Shown here in pieces: positions 21,322-28,818 of a stretch of DNA of 33,086 bases (the stretch's first letter is position 1; each line of letters starts with the position of its first letter). Location: NCBI GenBank assembly GCA_014728225.1, contig WJLX01000160.1:1-33086 (forward strand), read 5' to 3'. The translations under genes were made by a program, and so were the position numbers. The stretch comes from Candidatus Coatesbacteria bacterium (GTDB lineage Bacteria; RBG-13-66-14). The notes beneath the pieces are model-generated. The model was given only the letters and a program-made list of their open reading frames with translations. It did not search any database and was not told the origin of the DNA.

Positions 21322-22344
21322 ATGCGCGCTACAGTTATTGTCTTGATGGCCCTGGTGTTGTTACCCGCGGCGGCCGCGGCCGACGCCGTCACCATCGCCG
21401 CCCCCTGGCTGGTGATGGACCCCGGCGCCCGGGCCGGCGGGATGGGCCGGGCCTTCACCGGCGTGGCCGACGACGTCTACGCCACCTACTTCAACCCCGG
21501 CGGACTGGGCCTGTTCACCGGCCGCCAGGTCGGGATGATGCATTCCGACCGCTCGATCGACGAGTACGACATGTACTACGAGTATCTGGGCGGAGCCTAT
21601 AACTTTCCCGACCTGGGCACCTTCGGCCTCTCGGCCATTTACCATGACACCGGCGAGGTGCCGATCACCAAGGACGACCCCCAGCCGCTGGGCTATATGA
21701 GCATCTACTCCTTCTCCATCGGCGCCAGCTACGGCTATCCCCTGATCCCCGAGGTGTTGGGCCTGGGCGGTTCGGTCAAGTACGTCTACGAGCACCTGGC
21801 CGACGACGCCACCGCCGGGGCCGTGGCCGTCGACGCCGGTATCCTCTGGCGCACACCGCTGCCCAAGCTGTCGGTGGGCGCCGCGGTGATGAACCTCGGC
21901 ATGGACCTGGATTACCAGGGCGGCAGCAGCGACGACGAGGAGGACGATCCCGAGGCCGAGCCCAGCCCCCTGCCGCGGATGCTCAAGCTCGGGCTGGCCT
22001 ACGAGGTGCCCTTCCCCGAGAAGGTCGACCCCGACGATCCCTCCAAGGTCATCAAGCTCAACGAGCTGCGCTTCGCCTTCGATTACACCAAGTACCTGGT
22101 CGAGATGGAGGACGACTTCGCCACCGAGATCGGCGAGGGCATCCTCGGCGTCGGCGCCGAATACTGGTACGCCGGCATCGTCGGTCTGCGCGTCGGCTAT
22201 TACTACGAGGAGGCCGCCAACCTCGAGGGCACCAGCTTCGGCGTCAGCCTGCGCTACGCCGGCTTCCAGTTCGATTTCGCCCAGGTGCCCGAGGGCGAGC
22301 TCTTCGGCATGAAAAACCGTTTCAGTCTGAGCTACGCCTGGTAA
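21322..22344 (+). CDS. PorV-like outer-membrane beta-barrel protein, second paralogue
   Basis: A 340-residue protein from ATG at 21322 with GGGAG about 9 nt upstream; residues 1-20 are a signal peptide. The N-terminal signature is PGARAGGMGRAFTGVADDVYATYFNPGGLG, the PorV/UPF0164 motif. Barrel strands follow (IYSFSIGASYGYPL, LGLGGSVKYVYEHLAD, LSVGAAVMNLGMDLDY, IVGLRVGYYYEEAA, TSFGVSLRYAGFQFDFAQ) and the chain ends NRFSLSYAW, with an aromatic last residue. An acidic loop (SSDDEEDDPEAEPSP, about residue 205) probably faces outside. It differs clearly from the preceding paralogue, so the pair is an old duplication. It lies 143 nt after that gene; a weak TTGCCG, 17 nt, TAATCT promoter (21221-21249) may add expression. 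Confidence 0.87.
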   Translation: MRATVIVLMALVLLPAAAAADAVTIAAPWLVMDPGARAGGMGRAFTGVADDVYATYFNPGGLGLFTGRQVGMMHSDRSIDEYDMYYEYLGGAYNFPDLGTFGLSAIYHDTGEVPITKDDPQPLGYMSIYSFSIGASYGYPLIPEVLGLGGSVKYVYEHLADDATAGAVAVDAGILWRTPLPKLSVGAAVMNLGMDLDYQGGSSDDEEDDPEAEPSPLPRMLKLGLAYEVPFPEKVDPDDPSKVIKLNELRFAFDYTKYLVEMEDDFATEIGEGILGVGAEYWYAGIVGLRVGYYYEEAANLEGTSFGVSLRYAGFQFDFAQVPEGELFGMKNRFSLSYAW

Positions 22345-22349
22345 CCGGC

Positions 22350-22528
22350 CCTCGACTCCGGGCGAAGGTGGGCCTTCTTGGGACGGGTCACTGACAAAGG
22401 TCTATGCCGACCTCGACTCCGGGCGGGATTGGGCCTTCCACCTTCTTCCATTTGCCCCCATCATCTCGACTCCCGGAGGATTCGACCTTGATGGGCGGGT
22501 TTGCAGGTCGAGCATTCGACTCCGGGCG
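22350..22528. repeat. Four dispersed copies of a CTCGACTCCGGG motif
   Basis: CCTCGACTCCGGGCG occurs at 22350-22364 and 22411-22425, each followed five nt later by GGGCCTTC. A diverged CTCGACTCCCGGA lies at 22465-22477 and TCGACTCCGGGCG at 22516-22528. Spacing is roughly 50-60 nt. The first two copies are best explained as a short duplicated segment; the others may be decayed copies. Confidence 0.7.
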
Positions 22529-22576
22529 CGCGGCGGGGAGATCCCGGCCGCCGACCGCCCGTCGTCACGGTTGCGG

Positions 22577-22599
22577 GAGGGTCCCCCGGGACCCTCTTT
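22577..22599 (+). terminator. Possible intrinsic terminator after the second PorV-like gene
   Basis: GAGGGTCCC (22577-22585) and GGGACCCTC (22588-22596) are perfect complements around a tiny loop and are followed by TTT. The stem is strong but the T run is only three bases, so termination is plausible rather than certain. It stands 230 nt after the gene. Confidence 0.45.
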
Positions 22600-22640
22600 G
22601 GAGCCTGGCGGTTTGGAGCCTGGCGGTTTGGAGCCGGCGG
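22597..22640. repeat. 15-bp tandem repeat, three units
   Basis: TTTGGAGCCTGGCGG at 22597-22611 and 22612-22626, then a 14-bp unit lacking one T at 22627-22640. The next TTTG begins the -35 box of the following promoter, so the array abuts the promoter directly and could influence it. Confidence 0.9.
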
Positions 22641-22641
22641 T

Positions 22642-22670
22642 TTGACACTCCGCGGAGCGTCGCGTATACT
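22642..22670 (+). promoter_or_regulatory. Consensus sigma-70-type promoter for the FmdB/parvulin/omega operon
   Basis: TTGACA at 22642-22647, exactly 17 nt, then TATACT at 22665-22670. Transcription would begin near 22677, about 85 nt before the FmdB-like ATG. It is the same hexamer pair and spacing as the promoter at 10066-10094. Confidence 0.85.
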
Positions 22671-22761
22671 TCGCAACTCGAAGGGAGCCGCCGCGGGGCG
22701 AACGCTCCCCGCTGCTTTCAGCCCCTCGACCGACGACCACCCGATCGCAACCCGACAACTC

Positions 22762-23037
22762 ATGCCGACCTACCGTTTTCGCTGTCAAGCCTGCGGCGAG
22801 GTGTTCGAGCGTTTCCTGGCCATCAGTGCGCCCGATCCGGAAACCTGCCCCGCCTGTGAGACCCCGGGGACCGTCAAGCGCCTGCCCCTGGCGGGCAGCG
22901 GTTTGATCTTCAAAGGCTCCGGTTTCTACATCACCGACAATCGTCCCGCCGACTACGAGCGGGCCGCAAAGAAAGAAAACGGTGCCGACGCCGACGGAGC
23001 CGGGGAAAGCACCCCGGCCCAAACCGCCGACGATTGA
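22762..23037 (+). CDS. FmdB-family zinc-ribbon protein
   Basis: A 91-residue protein. It opens with the FmdB signature MPTYRFRCQACGEVFERF and has two zinc-binding pairs, CxxC at Cys9/Cys12 and CPAC near residue 35, then VKRLPLAGSGLIFKGSGFYITDN, which is typical of the family. The acidic/Ala-rich C-terminal 30 residues are disordered. The family was named for a putative regulator of formamidase genes, but its role in most bacteria is not known. It is the first gene after the promoter at 22642-22670 and is followed after 35 nt by a parvulin chaperone. Confidence 0.9.
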   Translation: MPTYRFRCQACGEVFERFLAISAPDPETCPACETPGTVKRLPLAGSGLIFKGSGFYITDNRPADYERAAKKENGADADGAGESTPAQTADD

Positions 23038-23072
23038 GCCGGCCATCACCCGTTACAGAGGTGTTTCCAGCG

Positions 23073-24404
23073 ATGAGAAAAACCCACTGCACGTTCCTGC
23101 TCCTGACGGCCCTGACCCTGTTGACGGCGGGCTGCGCCAACGACGGCGGAGAAAGCGTCGCCGAGGTGGGCGACGCCGTCGTCACCGTTGACGACGTCAG
23201 CGCGACCATCGGTTCACTCGGTCAGCAGGGACAGCGGATGGCGTCCTCCGCCGAGGGACGCCGCCAGCTCATCGAACGGGCGATCAGCGACGAGTTGATC
23301 TACCAGGCCGCCCTCGGCGAGGGCATCGACGAGTTGCCCGAGGTCGAGGACCGCATCGAGCAGGCCGTGCGCAACATCGTCATCGGCTACTACCTGCAGA
23401 CGGCCTTCGCCGACATGGGCTTCACCGCGGATGAGATCGAGGGCTACTACAACACCCACCAGGAAGAGTTCCAGCGCCCGGCCCAGGCCCACATCCGCCA
23501 CCTGCAGCTCGAGAGCGCCGCCGACGCCGCCCGGGCCTTCGAGCGGCTCGAGGCCGGCGAGAGCTTCGGCGAGGTGGCCGAGTCCTTCGGCATCGATCCC
23601 CGCACGACCCAGCAACTGGTGCTGAGCTCGGAAGCCTCGGGCGCCCCGCCGCGGCTGGTCGAAGCCGTTTTCGCCGCCGAGGCCGGCGCGTTGATCGGCC
23701 CCCTGGAGCTGGAGGACGGTTATCACCTGGTCAAGGTCCTCGAGCTGCGCTCCGGCGAGCCGCTGCTGCTGGAGGAGGCGCGACAGCAGGTCATCGAATC
23801 CCTGCTGGTCTCCGAAGAGGACGCCCGGCACTACTACGAGGAGAACCGGGAGCGCTTCGACCGCCCCGAGGCGGCTGAACTGCGTTTCATGATCGTCGCT
23901 GAACGGGAGCGGGCCGAGGAGCTGTCCGCCGAGTTGGCCGCCGGCGCCGACTTCGCCGAGCTGGCCGCCGCCGAGAGTATCGATCCCGTCTACGGACCCC
24001 GCGGCGGACTGGTGGAGCGGTTCTACAAAGGCTCCCAGCTCAGCGGTTTCCAGCAGTCCCCCGATCTGGACACCTTCACCGAGACCGTTTTCTCCCTGGA
24101 GCCCGGCGGGACGGCCGGCCCCGTCGAACTGGACCGGGGTTGGCTGATCGTCCGGGTCGAGGAACGTTTCCCCGCCGAGCAGAGCAGCTACGACGAGGTC
24201 CGCTCCCGGGTCAGGGAGATGCTGTTGCAGGAAAGGTTGATGGAACGTGAAGAGAGCTTCCTCGCCGAACTCGAAGGCGAGGTGGGCATCGATAAGAACC
24301 AGGAACTCATCGATCGCTGGATCGAGACCGGCGAATTCTACGAAACCGCAACCACCCCCCCGGGGGCAGACCAAGCATCCCCGGCGGACGCGGAGGTGAA
24401 CTGA
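23073..24404 (+). CDS. Parvulin-type peptidyl-prolyl isomerase lipoprotein, SurA/PrsA-like
   Basis: A 443-residue protein. I take the ATG at 23073, which gives a lipoprotein signal with lipobox LLTAGC. An N-terminal SurA-like helical region follows (LIERAISDELIYQAALGEGI, about residues 65-130). Two parvulin domains come next: about 139-227 (HIRHLQLES, GESFGEVAESFGID, GPLELEDGYHLVKVLE) and about 269-366 (ELRFMIVAE, ADFAELAAAESID, GPVELDRGWLIVRVEE). Parvulins help outer-membrane and secreted proteins fold in the periplasm. Domain 1 lacks the usual glycine-rich GGDLG stretch (it has RTTQQLVL), so it may only bind and not catalyse. Domain 2 keeps a GPRGGLVE version. It stands 5 nt before the next parvulin gene. 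Confidence 0.9.
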   Translation: MRKTHCTFLLLTALTLLTAGCANDGGESVAEVGDAVVTVDDVSATIGSLGQQGQRMASSAEGRRQLIERAISDELIYQAALGEGIDELPEVEDRIEQAVRNIVIGYYLQTAFADMGFTADEIEGYYNTHQEEFQRPAQAHIRHLQLESAADAARAFERLEAGESFGEVAESFGIDPRTTQQLVLSSEASGAPPRLVEAVFAAEAGALIGPLELEDGYHLVKVLELRSGEPLLLEEARQQVIESLLVSEEDARHYYEENRERFDRPEAAELRFMIVAERERAEELSAELAAGADFAELAAAESIDPVYGPRGGLVERFYKGSQLSGFQQSPDLDTFTETVFSLEPGGTAGPVELDRGWLIVRVEERFPAEQSSYDEVRSRVREMLLQERLMEREESFLAELEGEVGIDKNQELIDRWIETGEFYETATTPPGADQASPADAEVN

Positions 24405-24408
24405 ACCG

Positions 24409-26007
24409 ATGAAGATTGATCGGCGTCTTATCGTACTCGGCATCCTGATCAGTGTTACGGCGTCGTTCGCGCAGAGCGAGGCCGCCGAGGAACCCGTAGT
24501 CGTCATCGACGATAACCCGATGACGCTGGAGGAGTTCTGGGAGAAGGTCGATCAGCTCCCGATGCAGTACCAGTCGATGATGGAGGAGAACGAGGCCCGG
24601 CGCTCCTTCCTCGATCAATTGATCCAGGAGCGGACCCTCTATCTGGCCGCCCTGGAGGAGGACTACCCCGAGGATGAGGAGATCCGCCAGGCCCTGGAGG
24701 ACGCCCGGATCCGCACCCTGGCCTCCTACTACTACCAGCGCAACGTAGGCTCGTTCCACGGCTACTCCGACGAGGAGCTGCGCGAGTACTACGAGGAGAA
24801 TCCCGACTACTTTTTGACTGAAGCCCAGGTGCGGATGCGTCATATCCTGCTCGAGAACGAGGCCCAGGCTCGCGAGGCCCGGCGGGTGCTCGTCGAGGGC
24901 GAGGCCTCCTTTGCCGATCTGGCCAAGGATATCTCCATCGACGCCAAGACCCGTCGACTGGGCGGGATGATCGGCCTGGTCAGCGAACGATCCACCATCC
25001 CCCAGCTCGGGCGCGTTCCCGAGCTGCAGGAAGTCATCTTCGACATGCCCGTCGGCGAGGTTTCCGAGCCCATCCAGAGCGATATGGGCTGGCACCTGGT
25101 GCTGATCGAGGAAAAGATCCCGGCTCAGTTGATGGAATTCGAACGCATCAAACAGAAGGTCGCCGACTACATGCTGGTCGACGAGGAGCGGGCCCGCGAG
25201 TATTACGAGGAGCACCGCGACGAGTACATGACCGAGCCCCAGGTCGACGCCCGGCTGGTTTTCTGCATTGAGGAAGACGATATCGATGCCGCCTACGCCG
25301 CCCTGGAGAGCGGGATGGCCCCCGCCGCCGTCGTCGAGGAATACTCCGACGACGAGAAAACCAAGGAGGATGAGGGCCGGCTCGGTTTCGTCAAGGAGAC
25401 CACCCCGGTGAGCATTTTGGGTCGCGACTCCCGCGAGGTGCTGCGTACCGCCTTCACCGAGCTGGAGGACGGCGAGTACTCCGAGCCGATCCAGACCACC
25501 GAAGGTTGGGCCGTCATCATCCGCGAGGGCCATCGTGAGCCCCGGCTCAAGAGCTTCGAGGAGGTCGTCAGCACGGTGCGCGGCGCCGCCGTCAATGAGG
25601 CCCGGCAGGAACTGCAGCAGAATTTCTTCGACGAGCTGCTGGAACGCTACGATGTCACGGTCTACGAGGAGACGCTTTTCCGCGAGCGTCCGCCCCGGGA
25701 ATCCGCCGCCGAGCTGTACGATAAGGCCGAGGTGGCGCCGCCGCCCACGGCGATCAGTCTTTACCGGGACATCATCGAGTACTACCCCGAGTCCGACGAG
25801 GCCCCCAAGGCCCAGTTCATGATCGGTTTCCTCTACTCGGACAAGCTCAAGAACTACGACGAGGCCGAGGGAGCCTTCCGGATCTATCTGGAGAACTGGC
25901 CCGACGGCGAGTTCGCCGATGACGCCGAGTACATGCTCGAGCACATGCGCGACGAGGAGATCGATATCTCCGCTTCCGAGGACGCCGACGACGAGGAGAG
26001 TGAATGA
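24409..26007 (+). CDS. Parvulin-type peptidyl-prolyl isomerase with C-terminal TPR segment
   Basis: A 532-residue protein. GGAGGTGA precedes the ATG at about 12 nt and the first 22 residues are a signal peptide (RRLIVLGILISVTASFAQ). The N-terminal chaperone helices are followed by parvulin domain 1 (about 141-235: VRMRHILLENEAQAREA, FADLAKDISID, RLGGMIGLV, MGWHLVLIEEK) and domain 2 (about 280-372: VDARLVFCIEEDD, EGRLGFVKETT, EGWAVIIREG). Residues about 445-515 form two TPR-like hairpins (AISLYRDIIEYYPESDEA, QFMIGFLYSDKLKNYDEAE, AFRIYLENWPDGEFADDAEY) of the kind seen in BamD. The tail is acidic. It is probably a periplasmic SurA-like chaperone with a built-in docking module. The stop overlaps the rpoZ-like start. 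Confidence 0.9.
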   Translation: MKIDRRLIVLGILISVTASFAQSEAAEEPVVVIDDNPMTLEEFWEKVDQLPMQYQSMMEENEARRSFLDQLIQERTLYLAALEEDYPEDEEIRQALEDARIRTLASYYYQRNVGSFHGYSDEELREYYEENPDYFLTEAQVRMRHILLENEAQAREARRVLVEGEASFADLAKDISIDAKTRRLGGMIGLVSERSTIPQLGRVPELQEVIFDMPVGEVSEPIQSDMGWHLVLIEEKIPAQLMEFERIKQKVADYMLVDEERAREYYEEHRDEYMTEPQVDARLVFCIEEDDIDAAYAALESGMAPAAVVEEYSDDEKTKEDEGRLGFVKETTPVSILGRDSREVLRTAFTELEDGEYSEPIQTTEGWAVIIREGHREPRLKSFEEVVSTVRGAAVNEARQELQQNFFDELLERYDVTVYEETLFRERPPRESAAELYDKAEVAPPPTAISLYRDIIEYYPESDEAPKAQFMIGFLYSDKLKNYDEAEGAFRIYLENWPDGEFADDAEYMLEHMRDEEIDISASEDADDEESE

Positions 26008-26354
26008 TGGCCGCCGTCGAGGAAGAAGAACTGCGCGAAGTGGAACCCGAGTACCGGCGGCTGACGCCGCGGATCGAGGGGCTCACTGACTACTACGCGC
26101 TGTCCCTGGACCGGATGCTCGAGGACTCCAGCGACCGCGATCGCTACAAGTTGGTCATCGAGGCCGCCAAGAAGGCTCGGGAGATCAACGCCGCCCGGAT
26201 CTATTACAACCTCTCCAGTCCTTTCAAGCCCACCAAGGTGGCCCTCAACGAGGTCCAGTTCGATCGGGTCTTCGAGAGCCGCAGCCCCCGCGACATGGTG
26301 GTCGAGGAAGAGGCCGAGGGGGACGCTCAGGAGGTCCAGGAGGTTGATGACTAG
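26004..26354 (+). CDS. rpoZ: DNA-directed RNA polymerase omega subunit
   Basis: A 116-residue protein. The core RYKLVIEAAKKAREINAARI followed by SSPFKPTKVALNEV matches the omega/Rpb6 signature (RYELVLVAAKRARQIN... KPTVIALREI). Omega binds the beta-prime subunit and aids polymerase assembly. ATG at 26004 overlaps the stop of the parvulin gene (ATGA); a second ATG at 26007 is equally good, and GAGGAGAG serves both. The N-terminal ~25 residues and the acidic C-terminal tail extend beyond the family core. It is the last gene before a strong terminator. In many Bacteroidota the omega gene follows bamD (recalled from general knowledge), which fits the TPR end of the preceding protein. Confidence 0.85.
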   Translation: MMAAVEEEELREVEPEYRRLTPRIEGLTDYYALSLDRMLEDSSDRDRYKLVIEAAKKAREINAARIYYNLSSPFKPTKVALNEVQFDRVFESRSPRDMVVEEEAEGDAQEVQEVDD

Positions 26355-26397
26355 CCCGGGACTGCCGACAGCCGGCGGCGAAGAGTGAACCAATAGC

Positions 26398-26429
26398 AAA
26401 CGAGGGGCCGCTCGGCCCCTCGTTTCTCT
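26398..26429. terminator. Bidirectional intrinsic terminator between convergent genes
   Basis: AAACGAGGGGCC (26398-26409), loop GCTC, and GGCCCCTCGTTT (26414-26425) are perfect 12-nt complements, followed by CTCT. Because the arms start with AAA and end with TTT, it can work for rpoZ on the plus strand and for the convergent Omp28-like gene on the minus strand, which ends 35 nt away. Confidence 0.92.
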
Positions 26430-26463
26430 AACCCTAAGAACGGGATCGTTAGTGGTCGACAGG

Positions 26464-27204
26464 CTAGTCCAGCGCCTTGATCATCCCCCAACTGGTGGGC
26501 GTAACGGCGGTCTGCCAATCATCCACGTCGACGCGGGCGCCCTGGATGACCGTCTTGTTGAAGAAATCCTGCACCACGACGTAGCCCACCAGATCATCGA
26601 GCTTCCAGGCGGAATCGACGTCGAAATACTGGCGGTGGTAGTGGACGCCGGTGTTGCCGGGGACCAGCCAGCCCGGATAATCGGGCTCGACGACGCGCAT
26701 GCTGTAGTCGTACTGGCGGCCGCTGGCGCTGAGGTTGCTTTCGCAGATGATGAAGTAGGCCCGGTAGATACTGTCCTCGACGGTATCGGTCCACTCGAAG
26801 CGGGCGTCCAGGTAGCCCTGGTCACCGGTGATATTGCCGTCGAGGGTGATCTCCATCGGGCTGGGAACGCCGATACGCGAGCTGACGTAACTCGAAGTCT
26901 GTCCGTAGGAGATGGAGGTGCCGTCGCAGAAGGTCGCCGGCACTCCGCTGACACCGTAGAAGTTCTTGCGCTGGTCGTTGTCCGTGGTGTTGTAGTGGTA
27001 GAGCGGATCGTAGCCCGGCCAGCTCATGTGCCAGATGATCAGACCCATGTCGTCGTGATAGGTGTCGTCGGCGGCCTCCCAGGCGGCGTTGGCCGGGGGA
27101 CAGTAGCCGCATTGGGAGTTGGTGAAGCCCTCGAGAATGACGAAGCGCTGGCTGGCGAAAACGGCCAGAGGGAGCAACAATAACACAATAGCTATCTTAC
27201 GCAT
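26464..27204 (-). CDS. Omp28-like secreted thioredoxin-fold protein
   Basis: A 246-residue protein. The ATG at 27204 has AGGA 8 nt upstream and starts a signal peptide (MRKIAIVLLLLPLAVFASQ). The mature protein begins with RFVILEGFTNSQCGYCPPAN, holding a Cys32-x-x-Cys35 active-site pair, and has GVSGVPATF further on, the cis-proline loop of thioredoxin folds. The arrangement EGFT-x-x-x-CGYCPP is that of the Omp28-related family of Bacteroidota. The C-terminal half (about 120-246) is a beta-rich domain. It may reduce or form disulfides in the periplasm or on the surface, but for Omp28 proteins this is unproven. It is transcribed alone from a consensus promoter and ends at the shared terminator. 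Confidence 0.85.
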   Translation of the reverse strand: MRKIAIVLLLLPLAVFASQRFVILEGFTNSQCGYCPPANAAWEAADDTYHDDMGLIIWHMSWPGYDPLYHYNTTDNDQRKNFYGVSGVPATFCDGTSISYGQTSSYVSSRIGVPSPMEITLDGNITGDQGYLDARFEWTDTVEDSIYRAYFIICESNLSASGRQYDYSMRVVEPDYPGWLVPGNTGVHYHRQYFDVDSAWKLDDLVGYVVVQDFFNKTVIQGARVDVDDWQTAVTPTSWGMIKALD

Positions 27205-27250
27205 CGAGTGTCCTTTCTGTTTGAGGATAATTCTCCATATGCGCATATCA

Positions 27251-27279
27251 TTTATACCCTAAGCGGTCCGTCTTGTCAA
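27251..27279 (-). promoter_or_regulatory. Consensus sigma-70-type promoter for the Omp28-like gene
   Basis: On the minus strand TTGACA (27274-27279), exactly 17 nt, then TATAAA (27251-27256). The predicted start near 27244 gives a 40-nt A+T-rich leader with AAAGGA before the ATG at 27204. Confidence 0.85.
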
Positions 27280-27523
27280 GCGCCTCAGACGGCGGGGTCG
27301 GTGTCGATCGTTGCGCAACGACGATGACGCCGCAGTGTTCACGGGCCGGGAACGGCGGCTGCGGCTCAGCGGTCCGCCGGTCCCGAACGCTGCTCGTCTA
27401 GCCCACACCGCCCCCGCCACCACGATAACCCATTCGGCGGCGGAAGAAAAGGCCGTCGTCAAGCTGCGGCGGGCGGCGCGGCAACGGCTCCGCCGCCGAC
27501 GGTCAGGCCGACGCTCGCCGCAG

Positions 27524-27553
27524 TTGTCGGCATCATCGCCGGTCTGTTAAGAT
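27524..27553 (+). promoter_or_regulatory. Probable promoter for the lipoprotein pair
   Basis: TTGTCG (27524-27529), 18 nt, then TAAGAT (27548-27553). The leader would be about 45 nt and contains AGGAGG before the ATG at 27605. Match to consensus is moderate. Confidence 0.5.
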
Positions 27554-27604
27554 ATTTCCGGGCGCGAGTTCTTCGCACCCCTGCCAATCCAGGAGGTTCC
27601 GGCC

Positions 27605-28156
27605 ATGAAGCACACCGTTCTGATCACGATGATCATGCTGAGCGTCTGTCTCGTCGGTTGCGGCGAGGAGGACGACTGGCAGGCGGTCTACGACGCCTAC
27701 CAGGTCGAAATGGCCGAGGACAACGCGGCCGTGATACCCTTGATCGAGGGTTTCGCCGACGTCGTCAAGGCCCTGCGCACCAAAGACCCCGCCGTCATTC
27801 CCGATCTGGCCGACGATTTGATCATCGACGCCGGAGACTACCAGGAGCGGCGGCGCCGGCTGCTGGAGAGCAGCGAGGGTGCCGAATTCGACCTCGAGGC
27901 CCTGCGGTTGTTCGAGAAGGAAAAGCGGGCCGTGCTCCAGGGTTTCGCTGAACTCATCCAGGGCTACGTCATTTTCCTGGACAATTTCGACTACGATCCG
28001 GCCAACGAGGATGCCATTCCCGGCATGCACGAGCTCAAGCTCGATACCTATTGCGACAAGGTCATCGAAGAGGCCGAGCGCCTGGAGAAGCAGTATTCTC
28101 AGGCTCAGCGCCAGCTGAATTCGGTGCTGCTCGACGAAGGGATCGAGCTGCAATGA
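27605..28156 (+). CDS. Helical lipoprotein, unknown function
   Basis: A 183-residue protein with AGGAGG about 9 nt before the ATG. The signal MKHTVLITMIMLSVCLVGC ends in a lipobox, so it is lipid-anchored after Cys19. The mature part is almost wholly helical and charged (IPLIEGFADVVKALRTKD, LEALRLFEKEKRAVLQGF, CDKVIEEAERLEKQYSQAQRQ split in two helices), suggesting a small helical bundle. No enzyme motif is visible and I do not recognise the family. It overlaps the next gene by four bases (ATGA) and is similar in size and design, so the two may form a pair. Confidence 0.8.
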   Translation: MKHTVLITMIMLSVCLVGCGEEDDWQAVYDAYQVEMAEDNAAVIPLIEGFADVVKALRTKDPAVIPDLADDLIIDAGDYQERRRRLLESSEGAEFDLEALRLFEKEKRAVLQGFAELIQGYVIFLDNFDYDPANEDAIPGMHELKLDTYCDKVIEEAERLEKQYSQAQRQLNSVLLDEGIELQ

Positions 28157-28707
28157 ACAGGAGTCCCATCGCGCCGATCCTGCTGGGTTTGCTGGTGCTG
28201 CTGTTGCTCGGCTGCGCCGAGAGCGACTACCAGCAGCTGGCGCGCTATAAGCGCGAGTTGGAGCCTATCGAGGAGCGGATGCAGGAACTGCTGGATACCT
28301 TTCGCGGAGCCGCCCTGGCCCTCGGTGAAGGTTACGGTCCCCGGCTGCCCCTGGAGCCCGCCCGCGGCCGCGAATTACTCACCGAGGCCCGCGGTCTGTC
28401 CCGGCGGCTGACGGCGGTGGAGACGCCGCCGGCCGCCTCTGCGGTGGCCGAGGTCAAAGGCGCGGCGGCGGCGAGCCTCATCGCGGCCTGGGAGGACCTC
28501 GACGCTTTTCTCCACCGCTGGGCCGATCGGGTCCCCGGACCCGGAGCGGATACCGCCGCGGTGCGGTTGGAGGCCGACGAACTCAGCGCTTTCGTCGCCC
28601 AGCGGGAGGCCGTCGAGGCCGCCTTCACCATGGCGCGGCGTCGGCTCGAAGAAGGCGCTCTGGCCCTGGCCCGAGCCATCCTGGCCTCCCGGGGCGAGGA
28701 TTCGTAA
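28153..28707 (+). CDS. Second helical lipoprotein, unknown function
   Basis: A 184-residue protein whose ATG overlaps the stop of the previous lipoprotein gene (ATGA). The signal is followed by lipobox LLLGC, with the Cys at about residue 21. The mature chain is helical, Ala/Arg/Glu-rich, and begins with a likely coiled coil (YQQLARYKRELEPIEERMQE). It resembles the preceding lipoprotein in length (184 against 183 residues), in its signal and in its all-helical design, but not clearly in sequence. Partners at the same membrane face are a reasonable inference. The palindromic element copy 2 lies 112 nt downstream. Confidence 0.78.
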   Translation: MNRSPIAPILLGLLVLLLLGCAESDYQQLARYKRELEPIEERMQELLDTFRGAALALGEGYGPRLPLEPARGRELLTEARGLSRRLTAVETPPAASAVAEVKGAAAASLIAAWEDLDAFLHRWADRVPGPGADTAAVRLEADELSAFVAQREAVEAAFTMARRRLEEGALALARAILASRGEDS

Positions 28708-28818
28708 AACCCAGTTAAGCCGACTCAGGCAAACTCGGCGGCTGAACGTCCACCAGCACCGGCCGCCGGAGTGACTCCCCTGGACACGGGCCCGATTTTT
28801 TACATACGTCGATTAAGC

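Larger units (their letters stand above)
22345..22761. other. Repeat-rich intergenic region ahead of the FmdB/parvulin operon
   Basis: A 417-bp gap. It contains four variants of the motif CTCGACTCCGGG, a possible terminator hairpin, three tandem 15-bp units and, directly after these, a consensus promoter. Each is listed separately. No protein-like open frame ends or begins here except the FmdB-like gene. Confidence 0.75.
27205..27604. other. Divergent intergenic region
   Basis: A 400-bp gap between divergent genes. It contains a consensus leftward promoter for the Omp28-like gene and a weaker rightward promoter for the lipoprotein pair. A 14-bp perfect palindrome TCGTTGCGCAACGA lies at 27308-27321, about 30 nt upstream of the leftward -35, and could be an operator. 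The GC-rich remainder holds no credible gene. Confidence 0.65.

Noticed and set aside
23077-23098. Possible right arm of the palindromic element (GAAAAACCCACTGC)
   Set aside because: It is coding sequence at the start of the parvulin gene, matches poorly, and has no partner arm.
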